From the NCBI GenBank assembly GCA_947069175.1, contig CAMTDV010000027.1:37771369-37835368 (forward strand): DNA of 64,000 nt, read 5' to 3'. A program made the position numbers and the translations under genes. The notes under the pieces are model-generated. The model had not been told where the DNA came from and did no database searches. It was given only the letters and a program-made list of their open reading frames with translations. How positions within the stretch are numbered: the first letter of the stretch is position 1; the number at the start of each line of letters is the position of its first letter. This document shows, piece after piece, positions 1 through 11,698 of the stretch. Origin of the DNA: Scalesia atractyloides (Eukaryota > Streptophyta > Magnoliopsida > Asterales > Asteraceae).

Positions 1-393
1 GGACTTAAGCAGATGTTGTGTATGTTCTTGATGTCATTGTGGGTTTTGATAAAAATGATGCAGTTGCAACCAGAAAAGCATCAAAGTACATTCCCAAAGG
101 TGGTTATTTAAAGAACCTAAATTTAGATGGACTCAAAGGAAAGAGGTTAGGAATAACGAGGGCTTATCCCTACTTCGGATTTGGTAATGACACCGAAACC
201 GTGAATAAGTTTTTAGAAACATTTTGATATATCCAGGAATTAGCGTGCCAGTAGGGTATGATAAAAATGGGGTCCGTATTGTATTTACTTTGGAGGGTTA
301 AAGGGTTCAGAGCCAACATTGATAGAGATTGCCTATGGCTTTGAAAACGTAACTAACTTCAGAAAGTGTCTTGCGATCAAGAATCAGGTGTGA
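1..393 (+). pseudogene. Amidase-family (GatA-like) gene fragment
   Basis: Two blocks read like plant amidase-signature enzymes, which hydrolyse amide bonds. Block one (about 5-225) contains VGFDKNDA and KYIPKGGY, followed by LDGLKGKRLGI, as in the region after the catalytic core of At4g34880-type proteins. Block two (about 229-393) contains PGISVPVGYDKNG and, one frame away, GLKGSEPTLIEIAYGFE, the usual C-terminus. The intervening residues normally present between these blocks are missing, a TAA lies in frame near position 8, and the second block is broken by a frameshift around 285-300. The Ser-cisSer-Lys catalytic region would lie upstream of the window. I see a deleted, frameshifted remnant. 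Assignment to the amidase family is from recognition of the motifs and is fairly sure; the exact subfamily is not. Confidence 0.72.
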
Positions 394-1254
394 TCTGTTT
401 TAAATATTTCAATTATTATTTATGACAACGTGTGGTATTTGGATGTGAGGTATATATGCTTTTTGTAGTATAATTTTATATCTATTAGTAATATCAGTAT
501 GTTTATTGGGAAAATCACAAAACTCGCCTTTGACCAGTCAAATTTACAAAACTAGCCCAGTATAGCAGCTTCCCGATTCGCTTCATGGAAAATCATAGCC
601 TTGAATTCTTCAAATGAACCAACCACGGTCCGTCACGTGTGAGAAATCGCTAAAACGACTCTGAGCCGTTTCACGCGCCGTCATTCAGCTAAAACGGCTT
701 AGCCGAGACGCTTCCATCGGTTCGTTTAAAGCTTCGTGTGGGTCAGCTTAAGCTTGTGCAACTGGCTTAAGCGGCTCAAAGGAGACGCTTCAGATGATTG
801 TTTTTTTGTTATTATTGTTTTTTGAGAAAACTTAGAAAATTTAGCTATAAATAGCCCAATTTGAAACTTGTTACATGACGTTTAACATTGGATCCTTGTT
901 ACATGACGTTTAAAACTAAGAAAATTACGATCCGATCTTCCCTTTTTTATATCAGTATATTTTCTCCACATCCTCATATTATGAAAACATGACTTTTTTC
1001 TTAGCGTTAAATTCTGATATCCCCTTTCTTTGTAGAGGGTTTGAATCAAAGAAAAAAATGTTATATTTGGCATCATTATTTTATTTTGATTCTTGGATTG
1101 AAGTCTTCGGTAGTTTTACCTCTTGGTCTTTTTGGCAAAGATGTAATACTAACCTTTAAATTTATTTATGTTTTATTAACTTTATATTAATTTACTATAA
1201 AAAATTATTTGTAAATGATGTTTTTCAAAATTTTAAAACTGCAAATATCATTAC
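394..1254. other. Non-coding intergenic stretch
   Basis: No gene is recognisable. A patch at about 600-790 is richer in G+C than its surroundings and repeats elements such as GAGACGCTTC and GCTTAAGC. The 19-mer CTTGTTACATGACGTTTAA occurs almost identically twice, near 867 and 895. The remainder is AT-rich. Confidence 0.5.
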
Positions 1255-1348
1255 ACGAAGCTACATGGGTCGGGAGATAGAGAATATGTCAATCTTCTCC
1301 TCCGTACTGTTCGTTCTTTGTTCTCTTTGACGAAGATGGAAATGAAGA

Positions 1349-1522
1349 CTATTTATTGTATGTCAATTTTACACGTGTTGAGCCTGTCACCCATGAACTG
1401 ATGAAAACCTTCGGATGTGTTGTCATAATTTTCCGAGCCTCAACATGCATAAATGGTCTTTCGTAAATTCTGTTGTAAGCACATACAGCCACCCTCAACG
1501 CCTCCTCATCCCCGCCTGTAAT
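1349..1522 (-). pseudogene. SANT/Myb-like protein, C-terminal part (interrupted)
   Basis: On the minus strand this reads ITGGDEEALRVAV followed by YNRIYERPFMHVEARKIM and HPK, the pattern at the end of plant trihelix/SANT-like DNA-binding proteins, where a conserved aromatic and His-Pro-Lys close the domain. These proteins include ORF1 partners of PIF/Harbinger transposases and many genes misnamed GST T3-like. Its N-terminal part lies at 24722-24985 on the same strand, on the far side of the LTR element. Joining the two restores order at the point of the near-identical GTAAT/GTAAC flanks. I infer one gene split by insertion. Whether it was a host gene or a transposon ORF1 is unresolved; the Harbinger-type transposase remnant 2 kb away (26861-27200) favours the second. 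Confidence 0.5.
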
Positions 1523-2289
1523 TGTAGGAATTGGGTTCACCTTTTATAAAATATAATTACAAAATACATAATAACGAGCCTCCCGTTATTCGTAGGAAAT
1601 ATCATAGTACAATACCGGTTGCAATAACTAAATAAAAAGAATATAAAATATAATTATATATACCAATCTTGATTCAAGCCGCATCTCTAGTGGGTCCTTC
1701 ACGCGCACTTGATAGCATCCTAGACTCGAGTATTTATCATCTTGAGTCTTGTAAATACTCCTTGACTGCAACAAAGAGCACACTAAAACGTTGACGATTT
1801 TAGTCGAGGAACATGTTCAACACGTTTCCCTTAAAAACAGATTTCGCGCCTCTACTAAAGACGATGCGACTGTTTCCCAGGGTACAACAGCGAAGCAGCA
1901 TGTACTGCTAAAGATGGCTCACGCGCCCGAGGTTACATCGGGTAATTGTAGCGTTTAAACTTATGGAACAAATAAGGATGTGATGGTGGTGGAAAACAAG
2001 TAGAGAGTACTCCTCTTTCTAGTTGGTCTTCAAATGTTCATCCTCCTTCTAGTATATCTACGCATAAAGCAATACAATATTCTTGTAGTCACAAAAAGAA
2101 GCATATAGCCTACTAATTGTACAAAGTTAAGAATTAGTGAATGGTTTCACTTAATTAGTCACTTAATTAGAGACTTAAAAATTCTAATAAAACTAACTAA
2201 ATGTCATCACCAGATGAAGATTCTAGTTAAAATTTATGATTTCATTAAATTATAAATATATTAAATATCCATTCACCAAATTTTCAACA
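1523..2289 (-). repeat. LTR of LARD-like element (3' LTR in element sense)
   Basis: It matches 23932-24721 over essentially its whole length, including the shared blocks TAATAACGAG, GTTATTCGTAGGAAATATC and GCATCCTAGACTCGAGTA. It starts TGTAGG, and is followed immediately on the right by ATCCCCCAC, the complement of a polypurine tract. Confidence 0.65.
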
Positions 2290-2701
2290 ATCCCCCACAT
2301 GAATGGAGATCGTTCAAAAAAGGTAAAACTTCCAATGGAACCTTGACAGTTGAGTTTTGCATACGATAGATAGGTGTTACCCTTTGAACCTTCGCTCATG
2401 AAATGCACTAGCCCACTAGCTCTTAGTAGACATCGATGTCTTTGAACTTGTCTGCCGTTTGTGTAGACAACAATACACTTCACACAAGACTATTCCTAGC
2501 CGGGTCATCTCCTCATAGTCGTGTCCAATAACGGTCGTGGAACACTTTCCTAGTTCTGCGAGCGCTTTAGGAATTATGCCCTCAATTCCATTCAAAGCAA
2601 CCCCACTCTCTTACTAACATAGGTGATTCTCCTTAGATCATTAGAAGCATTGTGGTTCTCGTGATTTATCCAAATCATTTACCACATATTATGCTTAGCC
2701 T
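2290..2701. other. Interior of LARD-like element, segment 1
   Basis: This starts with the polypurine-tract complement and continues as non-coding sequence. No retroelement protein domain is visible on either strand. It is interrupted at 2702 by the solo LTR. Confidence 0.5.
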
Positions 2702-2922
2702 CACTCTGTAATATTCGTGTAAAACGGGTTCCAAATCCAGATTCGTTTAAATAATTCAAGTATTTAATTTGAAGTTTTAATACGCATTTACTTATGGTAC
2801 AAACTCGGATTATTTAATTTTTGAGACTAATAACTAAATTATATAGTTAAAATATGAAACAAATAAAAAGTAAAATAATAATAGTAATTAATAAAGTCTA
2901 AAAATAATAAAAACAATATATA

Positions 2923-3002
2923 GGGGCAGCCGGGTTTCGAACCCGGGCCCCAAAGCCCCAACAAACTCACACACACCAAAACACCACTGAGCTACACGCA
3001 CC
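2923..3002 (-). other. Antisense tRNA-like sequence in LTR
   Basis: The minus strand has an A-box-like TAGCTCAGTGG (complement at 2984-2994) and a B-box-like GGGTTCGAAACCC (complement at 2932-2944), with a GGTGCG start and a TGCCCC end. The space between the boxes is about 40 nt, as in tRNA genes. The cloverleaf is imperfect, so a working tRNA is unlikely. The other chromovirus-type LTRs at 41.6, 46.4 and 54.4 kb carry an antisense tRNA-like segment in a similar part of the LTR. Confidence 0.55.
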
Positions 3003-3544
3003 ATATGTTTTAAAACCCAAAACAAATAAACTTTATACAGAAACAGACCTGAAACCTGTAAATTCAATCTATTAGAACCTGTAACCGCTAATTCTAATCA
3101 AAACAAGAATTTTGATTTCCTTTTATATAACGAGCATAACTGCTTTCAATCATCAGTAGTAACCGAAAATTCGGATCAATTCTTGTGAAACTGACCGAAA
3201 TCATGAGCCTTAAAATCTTCATATCAAAACCGAAATCATAATTACCCATTTCTCTATAAATAGCGGTCTTGCACCTCAATTACAATCGCTCACATCCAAC
3301 CATCTATTCTAAAAAAATTCTTGAAAGAACATCTCTACCCAATCCTGTTCTTCGCCGAAAAATCGCACCGTGCCAGAATTCAACCGGAGATCTCACAAGT
3401 TCGGTATAATCACTTTTATCCTTCCATTTTCATTTGTTTTATGTTTCTTTATCATAAATCCGTTAAGTTAACCCGAGCAATTGGATTAACAGTCGGTTCA
3501 AGGGTTCTGGTAACACTTATGAAGAAGATGAAGTCTGTGCAGTT

Positions 3545-3990
3545 TATAAATATAATTAAAATCATAAGTTAAACCGGGTTAGACACACAGTCAGTGGTGG
3601 ACTGTGTGCAATGCAATCGTGGATACCCGGGTTCGAGTCTCATGCGTGTCCGACTTTCTGAAATAAAAACCATCTTTTTAAACCTCACGCAGATCACCTT
3701 TCAACATGTACATAAATGTAATTAAATCCAGCATATATACGGATTAGACACACAGCCCAACTGGTTGGGCTGTGTGCACTTGAACTGAAGGTCTCGGATT
3801 CGAAATGTGTTGTTGTAACCGGTTTTGGGCAGTTAATAAATCTTATTAATAAAAACAAAATAAGGTTTAAGTTAACTAGTATATATATGTAATTAAAATC
3901 AGAGTTATTTCGGGTTAGACACGTAGCTCAGTTGGTAGAGCTACGTGCACGTATACGGGAAGTTACGAGTTCGAACCTCACACGATGCCA
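3545..3990 (+). repeat. Three diverged ~165-bp tandem units, each with a perfect hairpin and B-box-like motif
   Basis: Each unit has a TAATTAAA lead, then a GGRTTAGACA block, a stem-loop and a TTCGA box. The hairpins are 3584-3592/3600-3608 (9 bp, CACACAGTC), 3749-3760/3765-3776 (12 bp, CACACAGCCCAA) and 3920-3929/3938-3947 (10 bp, CACGTAGCTC). B-box-like motifs follow at about 3629-3639, 3796-3806 and 3967-3977. The third unit keeps a perfect A box, TAGCTCAGTTGG. Hairpin starts are 165 and 171 bp apart. The stems differ in sequence between units yet all remain fully paired. I read this as amplified tRNA-derived D-arms inside the LTR; function is unknown. Confidence 0.7.
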
Positions 3991-4997
3991 AAAACACATG
4001 CGATCCAACCGGTCAGACCCGTCAGACCTGACAAGGTCTATTAATTTTTTAGATTATTTTATTAATTATTTTAATAAGAAAATCATTTAAAAATATTTAA
4101 AAATTAGATTTTAAGTTTAAAAATTGTAATAAATACCATAAAAATAGATCTAAAAATCTAATAAAAAGTATTAATTAGAAATATTAATTTCGAATAAAAT
4201 TTATATTTTTATCGAATTATTACGTAATTATTTAGGTTAGTTTCTCTCGTCGGTTGAATCCTAAATCGTGCGCAATCGTCATCAATTCCAAGAAAACACA
4301 CCCGCTGTGAGTGAATCCTTACAAATTCCCCTTTTTATTCATGTTTTGGGGTGTATCATGTGTCGTTTACATATTTCGTTTATTCAAACACTTGTGCTAT
4401 TACCAAAATATGATCTAACATGTTATGTATATGTTTGTTTGTTGTTATATGTGGTTATATTTTATCATTTCAGTGCAATCATTCACATTAGGCCCATCAG
4501 TTCCTCGTTGGATGCGAGCTGAGCATAGCGTGCCTCATTAGATTGGCTCCGTTTGATTGAGCCTTGATCTCACAGTTCATCATTTGTCATGCTCATGTGT
4601 TCATTATGTGGTTTGTGGAAAAATTTACATATACGCTTGCTCATATTTGGTTTATGCACATTTTTATTTAATTAATCAATATAACTAATTCTTTCAAATG
4701 TTTAAATGAGATTCACTCGCCAACTTTTGTTGACCCAAATTTTTATTTTACAGATGATACAGGTGGACAGGTTGAGGAGAGGAACACTTAGGATTTGGCT
4801 TTAGAAGAAGAATAAAACATTTCTTGTCTAGAACAATTCTCTTACGTTGTTTGTTTTTATGTGTTTGTTGGGATATTTTCTTTTAAATTTGAATTGATAA
4901 ATATGAAACTTAATTTTAGTAAATGTCATGAGTTTTGATGAAAACCCAATCATGCCTCGACTTCTATTTCCGTTACGGATCAGGGTGTGATACACTC

Positions 4998-6529
4998 TTT
5001 ATCACTAAATATGATAGGAATAGACTACGACATATTTAAATACCCTTTTATACTTTGGGGGTATGTATAATCATATATACTAGCTTATGCATATCATTTA
5101 TGCCCCCACAATGACCACCCTTAGGTAGGGGTGCTAAACGGGCCGTGTTCGCGGGTTGGCGGGTTCAACCCAACCCGAACCCGAAAATTTTACACGAACC
5201 CAAACCCGACCCGAACCCGAAAATCGTATCATATATATGAACTCGAACACGACCCGAAGTTTTGTGGGTAGACCCGAACACGACTCGTTTAACCCGAATT
5301 TTTTAATTTTTTTCTAAAACTAATATATTAAAATTAAAATTACTTAAAAAACACAAATGTATATAATAATATCATATTTAAATTATAAAATCTATGTTAA
5401 TTTCTCCTTTTAAGTTATAATCAAGGCATAAAATACGCGCCCCATTTAATTTATGAGATAAAATATATTGTAAAAAAATATAATATAGTATAAATGTGTT
5501 AAACGGGTCAACCCGCCAACCCGACCATGTTGACCCGAACCTGACCCGTAAACCTAAACGGGTTCGCGTGTTCAACCCGAAACTGACCCGAACCCGTTTA
5601 GACGAAACCTAAACCCGCAAATTTCGTGTTAGGTTCGTGTCTGGTTTTCGGGTCGTGTCAGAAATTCACACCCCTACCCTTAGGCATATGAGTTAGTTGT
5701 CCTATTGAATTTAGATCTTGGGATCTCCAGTCAACTTAGTTAAGTTTCCTTCAGATACCCTTTTTCATGGGCTTTAGTCTCATTCCACAGCTTGATTTCT
5801 AATAAACCCTCAGGTTGTTGGATCTAGAATATTATCTTTGACTTTGTCTAGTCACTACAAATAACTTTACTTATTTGAGATCAGTTGTCATGATGTGTTC
5901 TTACTCGAAAGTTAATTTTTCCTGTTGTCAACTTCTATTATTATAACCTCAATGGCCATCTGAATCCAGTTATAATATATGTCTTTCTAATATACACGTA
6001 TCATTTAAGGTAAACACATCTCCATTATGCACTATGACCTTTGTGTCCTCCACTTAGTCGTCTGTTTGCAATGTTAGCTTGGATTACAAAATCCTTATTG
6101 CCAAACTTTTATGATACAAATGTAAGACACCCCCATATTTAAGTGTTATAGGATATCAACCAGATGGGGTAATGAAAACCATTTCTATATACCCTTATAG
6201 GGTTGTTTCTAAATGGATCCTCCCCCACATTTCTTGCCATTTGATCAACATTTCTGTAACTTCACTTATGATTTATACACATATGATTGAACAAGATCAA
6301 CCTCATTGTATCTGTGAATTCAACTCATATTGCATTAGCTTACATAAGCTTCCAAGCTGACCAAAGCAACACATGCCATTGTCATAAGTTTGTTACCAAC
6401 TTAGAATAATTCTAATTTAACATCTAGAATAAACCTAGACAATAAGTTCTCCTCATTAGCTTTTCAAACAAACTCTTCAAAAGTTACATGTCTTTTCCTT
6501 ATAATGAATGAAAATTATCCCTCAACTAT
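4998..6529. other. Interior of LARD-like element, segment 2
   Basis: Non-coding sequence between the solo LTR and the Copia insertion, interrupted by a MITE at 5126-5676. No protein domain is recognisable. Confidence 0.5.
5126..5676. mobile_element. hAT-type MITE
   Basis: The 551-bp element has terminal inverted repeats starting TAGGGGTG (right end CACCCCTA). The subterminal regions are packed with CCCGAACCCGA-type repeats on the left and their complement on the right. It is flanked by a perfect 8-bp duplication, CCCTTAGG (5118-5125 and 5677-5684), the length made by hAT transposases. It encodes nothing recognisable and would need a transposase in trans. Confidence 0.88.
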
Positions 6530-6534
6530 GTCTG

Positions 6535-7267
6535 TGTTGATACACTTTTGAGTCTGTCGCTTACTCTTAGTTACGTTTGTAATTGTACGATATTTGTTTA
6601 TTATGTCTGTATAGTTTGGTCATGTCGACCAAATCAAGATATCCTCCTATCTTGATTTAGTACGACGATTAGTTTATCTGTGTAAAACAGTTGCATGATG
6701 CACATTGTGTATATCATGTCTGTTGGCACATTCTCCGAAGAACACATCCAAGTACGATTGAGAGATGCTTCGAACGAGTAAGATGTTGCTCAAGTCACAT
6801 TCCATTCGTACGAGTGGCTCATTGTAATAAGTATGCTGTTTGAGTCGTAAAAGATAGTTCATATTCGTACGAGCCATGGGACATTCGTACAAGCATCTTT
6901 TGGAGAAGGTACTTCGTGTCTTATGGTGTTTCGTACAACCAGCAAAATTCTTCGTATTGTTGCTAGGTATGGACACTATATAAATAGACATGCACTTCTC
7001 AGTGAAAGGGAGACGTGAGATATCAGTGAACAAGCTAGAGAGAGAGACATTGAAGCACAAGAACACAGAGAGTATTTCATGAGTCTGTATGAACATTGTT
7101 TGTATGAGTTTGTACTAGTTCTCTTCTATTAATCAAGATATTGAATCTTTGGTTATCCTGTGTTTCTTACTTTGCTTTGGTTTGCATACTTATGAGGATT
7201 CCGCACTCGTATTTCTGTTGTATAAACAGGGAAGTAGGTTAATCTTGATCCTCCAAGTGGATCTACA
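6535..7267 (+). repeat. 5' LTR of SIRE-like Copia element
   Basis: 733 bp, starting TGTTGATACAC and ending GGATCTACA. The upstream (U3) part holds several CGTACGA-type motifs, and a TATA box lies at 6977-6987. It is closely similar to 20089-20813 and more distantly to 17134-17867. Confidence 0.88.
6977..6987 (+). promoter_or_regulatory. LTR TATA box
   Basis: TATATAAATAG sits in the middle of the 5' LTR, in the context GGACACTATATAA. The same context recurs at 17584 (solo LTR) and 20523 (3' LTR). Transcription would be expected to start about 30 bp downstream, defining the U3/R border. Confidence 0.7.
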
Positions 7268-7269
7268 AG

Positions 7270-7281
7270 TGGTATCAGAGC
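7270..7281 (+). other. Primer binding site
   Basis: TGGTATCAGAGC is complementary to the 3' end of initiator tRNA-Met and lies two bases after the 5' LTR. It is the standard minus-strand priming site of plant Copia elements. Confidence 0.9.
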
Positions 7282-8036
7282 TTAGTGTGTGTCTGAGCTA
7301 GTTGTGAGGGTTTCTGGAAGTGTTCTTGAACATTCAACAGGAAACTTAAGTTTTAAAAAGATAACCAACTTAAAACTTAGTTAAAACTTGTTGTATCCAG
7401 AAAATTTTCATAAAAACCTTGTTAGAATACATGGAGACATGTTAGGATCTGGTTTTTCTTAAAATTTTCTATCAAAGTTCAGTTGGACATATTTTCAGGT
7501 GAAGCACTGCCGGAAAACTCACCAGAATATTCTTGTAGGGTTGACCAAACTGGACATTCTAACTTGACTTGACTGTTTTGATTGAAAAGCTGATGTGGAA
7601 TGTTTGTCTTTTTAACCAAAATTGTGTAGACAACTGACCATTTTCGAAAACCAGTCTGTGTTGAAAAGGTAATTTTCACCTACCAACCCTGCAAAAAGAT
7701 TCCTGTCTGTGAAAAACAACCGTGTGAATAACCCATCCGTACGAAGAACAAGACTGTTCATGCGAAAGACCAAGTCATCCGCACGAAGAACCTAGTTCGC
7801 ACGAAGCACAAGTTTGTTCGCAAGAAAGAGTGTCTCTCGTACGAACAACCTGGTTCGTACGAAGGATAGTCACTCGTAAGAATCATTGATTCGTACGAAT
7901 AACAAGCTTGATTTGTTTTTCGTGTTTAAGTTTTTCAAAACTTTGTGGTTTTTAAAAGTGTGAACTTTAAAAGGAGACTGTTATTTTCAAAAATTACATT
8001 TTAAACCTTTTAAATGTTCATAACCAAGAAAACATA
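7282..8036 (+). other. Copia untranslated leader
   Basis: 755 bp between primer site and gag start with no recognisable protein. It contains the phased CGTACG palindrome array at 7738-7900. Confidence 0.65.
7738..7900 (+). repeat. ~20-bp-phased CGTACGA motif array in leader
   Basis: Nine variants of YTCGTACGAA start at 7738, 7759, 7780, 7798, 7819, 7838, 7856, 7875 and 7892, spaced 17-21 bp. The core CGTACG is palindromic. The same motif recurs with similar phasing at 16563-16648 and in the LTR U3 regions. Confidence 0.75.
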
Positions 8037-11000
8037 ATGAGTACTAATCCTTGGGATTGGGGGAGTAGTTCAAGCACAAATCAAGACTCATCACAAAGCT
8101 CCGCAACCTCATGGGTAAAATCACTAATGCCTCAACATACAGCCATGATCACCGCAAATCAATGGGCATGTGTCGCAAATCAACATCAGAGCATTCAGAC
8201 TCTTCTTATAAGCGAGAGTGAAACTAGGAGTAATAACCGTCCACCAAAACTGAACCATATGAACGATTATCCTTCGTGGAAAAGTCGTTTCCATACATAT
8301 ATTCTCGGACAAAATACATAATTATGGACATGTTTTACTACACCATATAAGGAATCTCTCGAAGAAGCAGGATCAAATCCAACTTCCTTAGCCAACCTAG
8401 ATGAAAGCGATAAAAAGGCTTATGATCTAGAGAAAAAGGCGTTTGCTATCCTTACACAAGTACTTCATAAAGATATTTATCATCAGTTTGTGTACTATAC
8501 CACCACCAAGAATCTGTGGGATACTTTGAGAGCAAGAGGAGATGGAAATGCTGCAACCAGAAAAATACGACATGATCTGCGGAAGAAGGAGTTTGAAGGT
8601 TTCATGTTCATGGAGAATGAAACATTGAGCGACATGACAACACGTTTCTACCACCTGCTCAGTGAAATGTATTCCTACAAAGTGTTAGCATTTCCACATG
8701 AAATCGTGATGCATTTTGCTGACGCCTTACCACCAAAGTGGGGTCAATTTATTGACTTACTAAGGCATACATGCATTTTGGATGTCACTAGTATCTATGA
8801 ATTTGTTTAGAAACTGGAAATGAAGAAGAGATCCGGAAAGCAAAAAGGGTTTCTGTTCCACAAAACCCCTGAGATGTACTTTGGAGGTATTAACACAGGT
8901 GTGAATACAATTCAGCAACCAAAACTTCAAACCGCATTTGTGTCAAATGTTAATCCCTTTCTACCACCACCAGTTCAAACGGATCAATCTGCCGGCTCAA
9001 GTACGCAAACCTATGGTCAAGTATTTGATCCTAAAGCCTTTCTACCACAACCTCAAGTTGTTACACCTCAAGCTCCACAACAAGCTTCACAACAAGCTTT
9101 CTATGGTAACAACTTTCAACCTGCAAACCCTAATACAGTCAGACTTGACACGTCACAGCATTCTAAGGTCAGTGTAGAAGTTGCTCAGGAATATATGGAA
9201 CTTCTAAACACCATGGTTGTCAAATTGGAAACATCAATTTAACTAATGAAGACTACCAAAAAATAGACAAAGATGAGACGGAGCTAATGGATATTAAATG
9301 GGCGTTTGCAAGTGCGGTCAGAAGAGCTAAGGATTACATGAGCAGAACTGGAAGAATAAGTTTGGAGAGCAAGAAAGATATGAAATATGTTTTGATAAAG
9401 ATGCTGTTACTTGCTTCAACTGTGGTGAAAAAGGTCACTTCAAACGTGAGTGCACTAGACCCAGCAAACAAGGAAATCACAACCCTTTCCGAAATCAATG
9501 ACAACCATCCAACACAGCTCTAGTTAACAATGAACGAAGAATAGAAGCTGTTAACAACCCAAATAACACCAACCAGTCTGGACCTTCAAACAACACAAAC
9601 AGAACTCTAGTAGTTTAAGTAGATGAAGGATGTGATTGGTCAGACAATTGTGAAACGAGAATCAAGGAGGAACTGCATGTTATGCCAAGATTATCAATCG
9701 AATCAAACATTTTCACAGCATTGACAATTCTGATGATGATAGTTTGGGGTATAATGGTAGTTCTGATGAGGAATGCTCAAGTACAGGTGGTTATGGATCT
9801 GATTCAGATATCAGGGAAGGAAGTGATACTGAGGTCAGTGAGTTGCTGAAAGAAGCAGAGAAGCTGAAAAGTCAAAAGGCTGATTTGATGAAGAAAGCAG
9901 AAGTTGCATCGAAGGAAATGGAGAAAATCTTTACAAATAGTACATCCTTCCCTCCTCATACTGCCTTCATGGCTAATGTTGTTGGTTCGACAAGTCAGGT
10001 AAACTCCGACTCTCCTAAAATATGCAGTGATTGTGCTGAATTAAAAATAAAATATTTAAACAATACACAGTCACAATCAAAACCTAGTTGTTGAACTGTC
10101 AAAATGCAAAGAGGCAAATCTGGCTTTAACTCGAAACGAAAAAGAATTCAAATCTGTAATAGAAACTCTTAAGAAAAGCGTTTCTGAATAAACAAAGACA
10201 GTTTTGAACAAGCAAATAAGAATTAATAACTACATTAATATCCTTGAAGAAACAAAGAAGGAGTTAGCCATTGCCAAATGCGAACATGATGCGATCAAGC
10301 TAAAATTGGAAAGTTACTCTAACTCAATATATATATGATCATATCATTGACGTTCAAAAAATGAAAGGAGATGTCAAATGTTGGGTATAAAGCGTGTCCA
10401 CATCCATTGAAACACAATTATACCAAATTGCCTGATGAAGGAGAAATGCCACGCTTTGAACCATCTGTACCTCTTAATCCTGAAGAGTTTGCAGCAAGAT
10501 TAGGGTTTAAGCTGGACAATTCCTCCGTAGAATCAAGAAAATCAGAGAACTCATCATCAGTTGTTGATCAGAATCTTTCTACAATAGAGGAGGATGATTC
10601 TTCAGATGATGAGTCTGAGAAAATTGATCAGGATCAATATCTTGATGAAGAAAAAGGGATAGAAATTTCTGCTACTCCCAATGTGAAAAATGTTGAAAAT
10701 CAAGGGAATGATCCTATGCAATCTGTCAAGACAAATGCATCTATAGATGAAAATGATAATGTGTTGTATACTTTGATTGGGGATAAGAAAATTACTCAAA
10801 CAAAGATTTTCTGATAAAAAATGTAAATCCAACCTCTATTGATCAGGTTTTTGAAAATTCAACAACCAAGTTTTTGGAAAAGAAAAATCCAATCAAGTCA
10901 CAACCGTTATCCATTTCAAAAGAAAACAAAAAGAAAAGCAAGCTGAAAAACCTAAGGTACCACAACCAAAGGTTGAAGTTAAAGGCGTTCGCTACAAGAA

Positions 11001-11660
11001 GAAGTTAAAGAATGTTCAATTTTTGAGTTCAACTGGTACTGATAAATCAAGACTTTTGAAAGAATGTCTAATATCGATTTTGTAAACAAAGTCAAAATTT
11101 TGAAGTGTAACAGTCAAAACAATTACACCCAACATACAAATGGGTGTGAAGAAGAACCAAGTACCTCCAGACCCACAAGTTCAACATCAAGTCATAAAAC
11201 TGGATTTCCCAAATTTGTTGAAAGGAGACCATGTTTTAAATGTGGAGAGTTTGGCCACATAATCAAAAATTGTATCAACCCTGCAAAACCCAGATTTGTT
11301 GAGAAAGCCCCTTCTGAATCAACTTGCCAACGTCGATCTGTATCACCAAAACAAGACAAACGTATTGTTAAAGAACAAGAAGAAAAGCAGAGACATAAAC
11401 AAGTAAAAATAATTGAAAAAGCATTAAAACCGGATGTTTTAGAAAAGAAACCAAGTTCTTCAAGTTTGTTAAAACCAGAATTTGTTAAAAATGTAACTAA
11501 TAGTCATTCTAGTAAATTTCAACAATCTTGGAAACCTAAGACCGGTAATGTTTCAGGGGAAGGCACAAAGTTTCCAAATCATCAAGAAATAGAAATCACA
11601 TTTCTTAATGATAAGGGTAGACCCAAGACCACTAAGGCTTGGGTCCCCATCTCAAACTGA
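8037..11660 (+). pseudogene. gag: Copia gag (SIRE-like), frameshifted
   Basis: Gag forms the virus-like particle and packages element RNA. Translation would start at ATG 8037 (MSTNPWDWG). A conserved gag core follows (PSWKSRFHTYILGQN, then ENETLSDMTTRF and HEIVMHFADALPPKW, about 8240-8760). The first zinc knuckle, CX2CX4HX4C, is at 9412-9453 (CFNCGEKGHFKREC), and an acidic, coiled-coil-prone region lies at 9740-10340. A second knuckle (CFKCGEFGHIIKNC) lies near 11232-11273. The end, GRPKTTKAWVPISN, is shared with the gag-like protein at 61032-62780 (GQPKTGRVWVLKSN). Stops at about 8319, 8808 and 9239 and repeated frame changes between 9240 and 11060 make it non-functional. Two knuckles plus a long C-terminal extension are typical of SIRE-type gag. 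Confidence 0.85.
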
Positions 11661-11698
11661 TTGGGTATTGAAATGTGTAGGGTGTTCCAGGAGGAACT

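Larger units (their letters stand above)
2707..4992 (+). mobile_element. Solo LTR of a Tekay/Del-like chromovirus
   Basis: The 2286-bp sequence begins TGTAATATTCG and ends TGTGATA, probably a C-to-T change from TGTGACA. It is bracketed by perfect 5-bp duplications CACTC (2702-2706 and 4993-4997). The terminal part (GTTGACCCAAAT, then a CCGTTACGGATCAGGGTGTGA type end) parallels the Gypsy LTR ends at 43328 and 48448, and its first 60 bases resemble those of the solo LTR at 41032. No internal domain remains, so it most simply arose by LTR-LTR recombination. It carries one antisense and three sense tRNA-like modules, annotated separately. Confidence 0.8.

Noticed and set aside
3584..3990. Functional tRNA genes
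   Set aside because: Box A and B motifs are present but the stems are over-extended hairpins and no acceptor stem closes, so a mature tRNA cannot form.
6674..7096. Open frame of 140 codons on the minus strand, repeated at 20223-20642
   Set aside because: It lies wholly inside the Copia LTRs on the opposite strand and follows the CGTACGA motif pattern; no domain is recognisable. Its conservation is that of the LTR.
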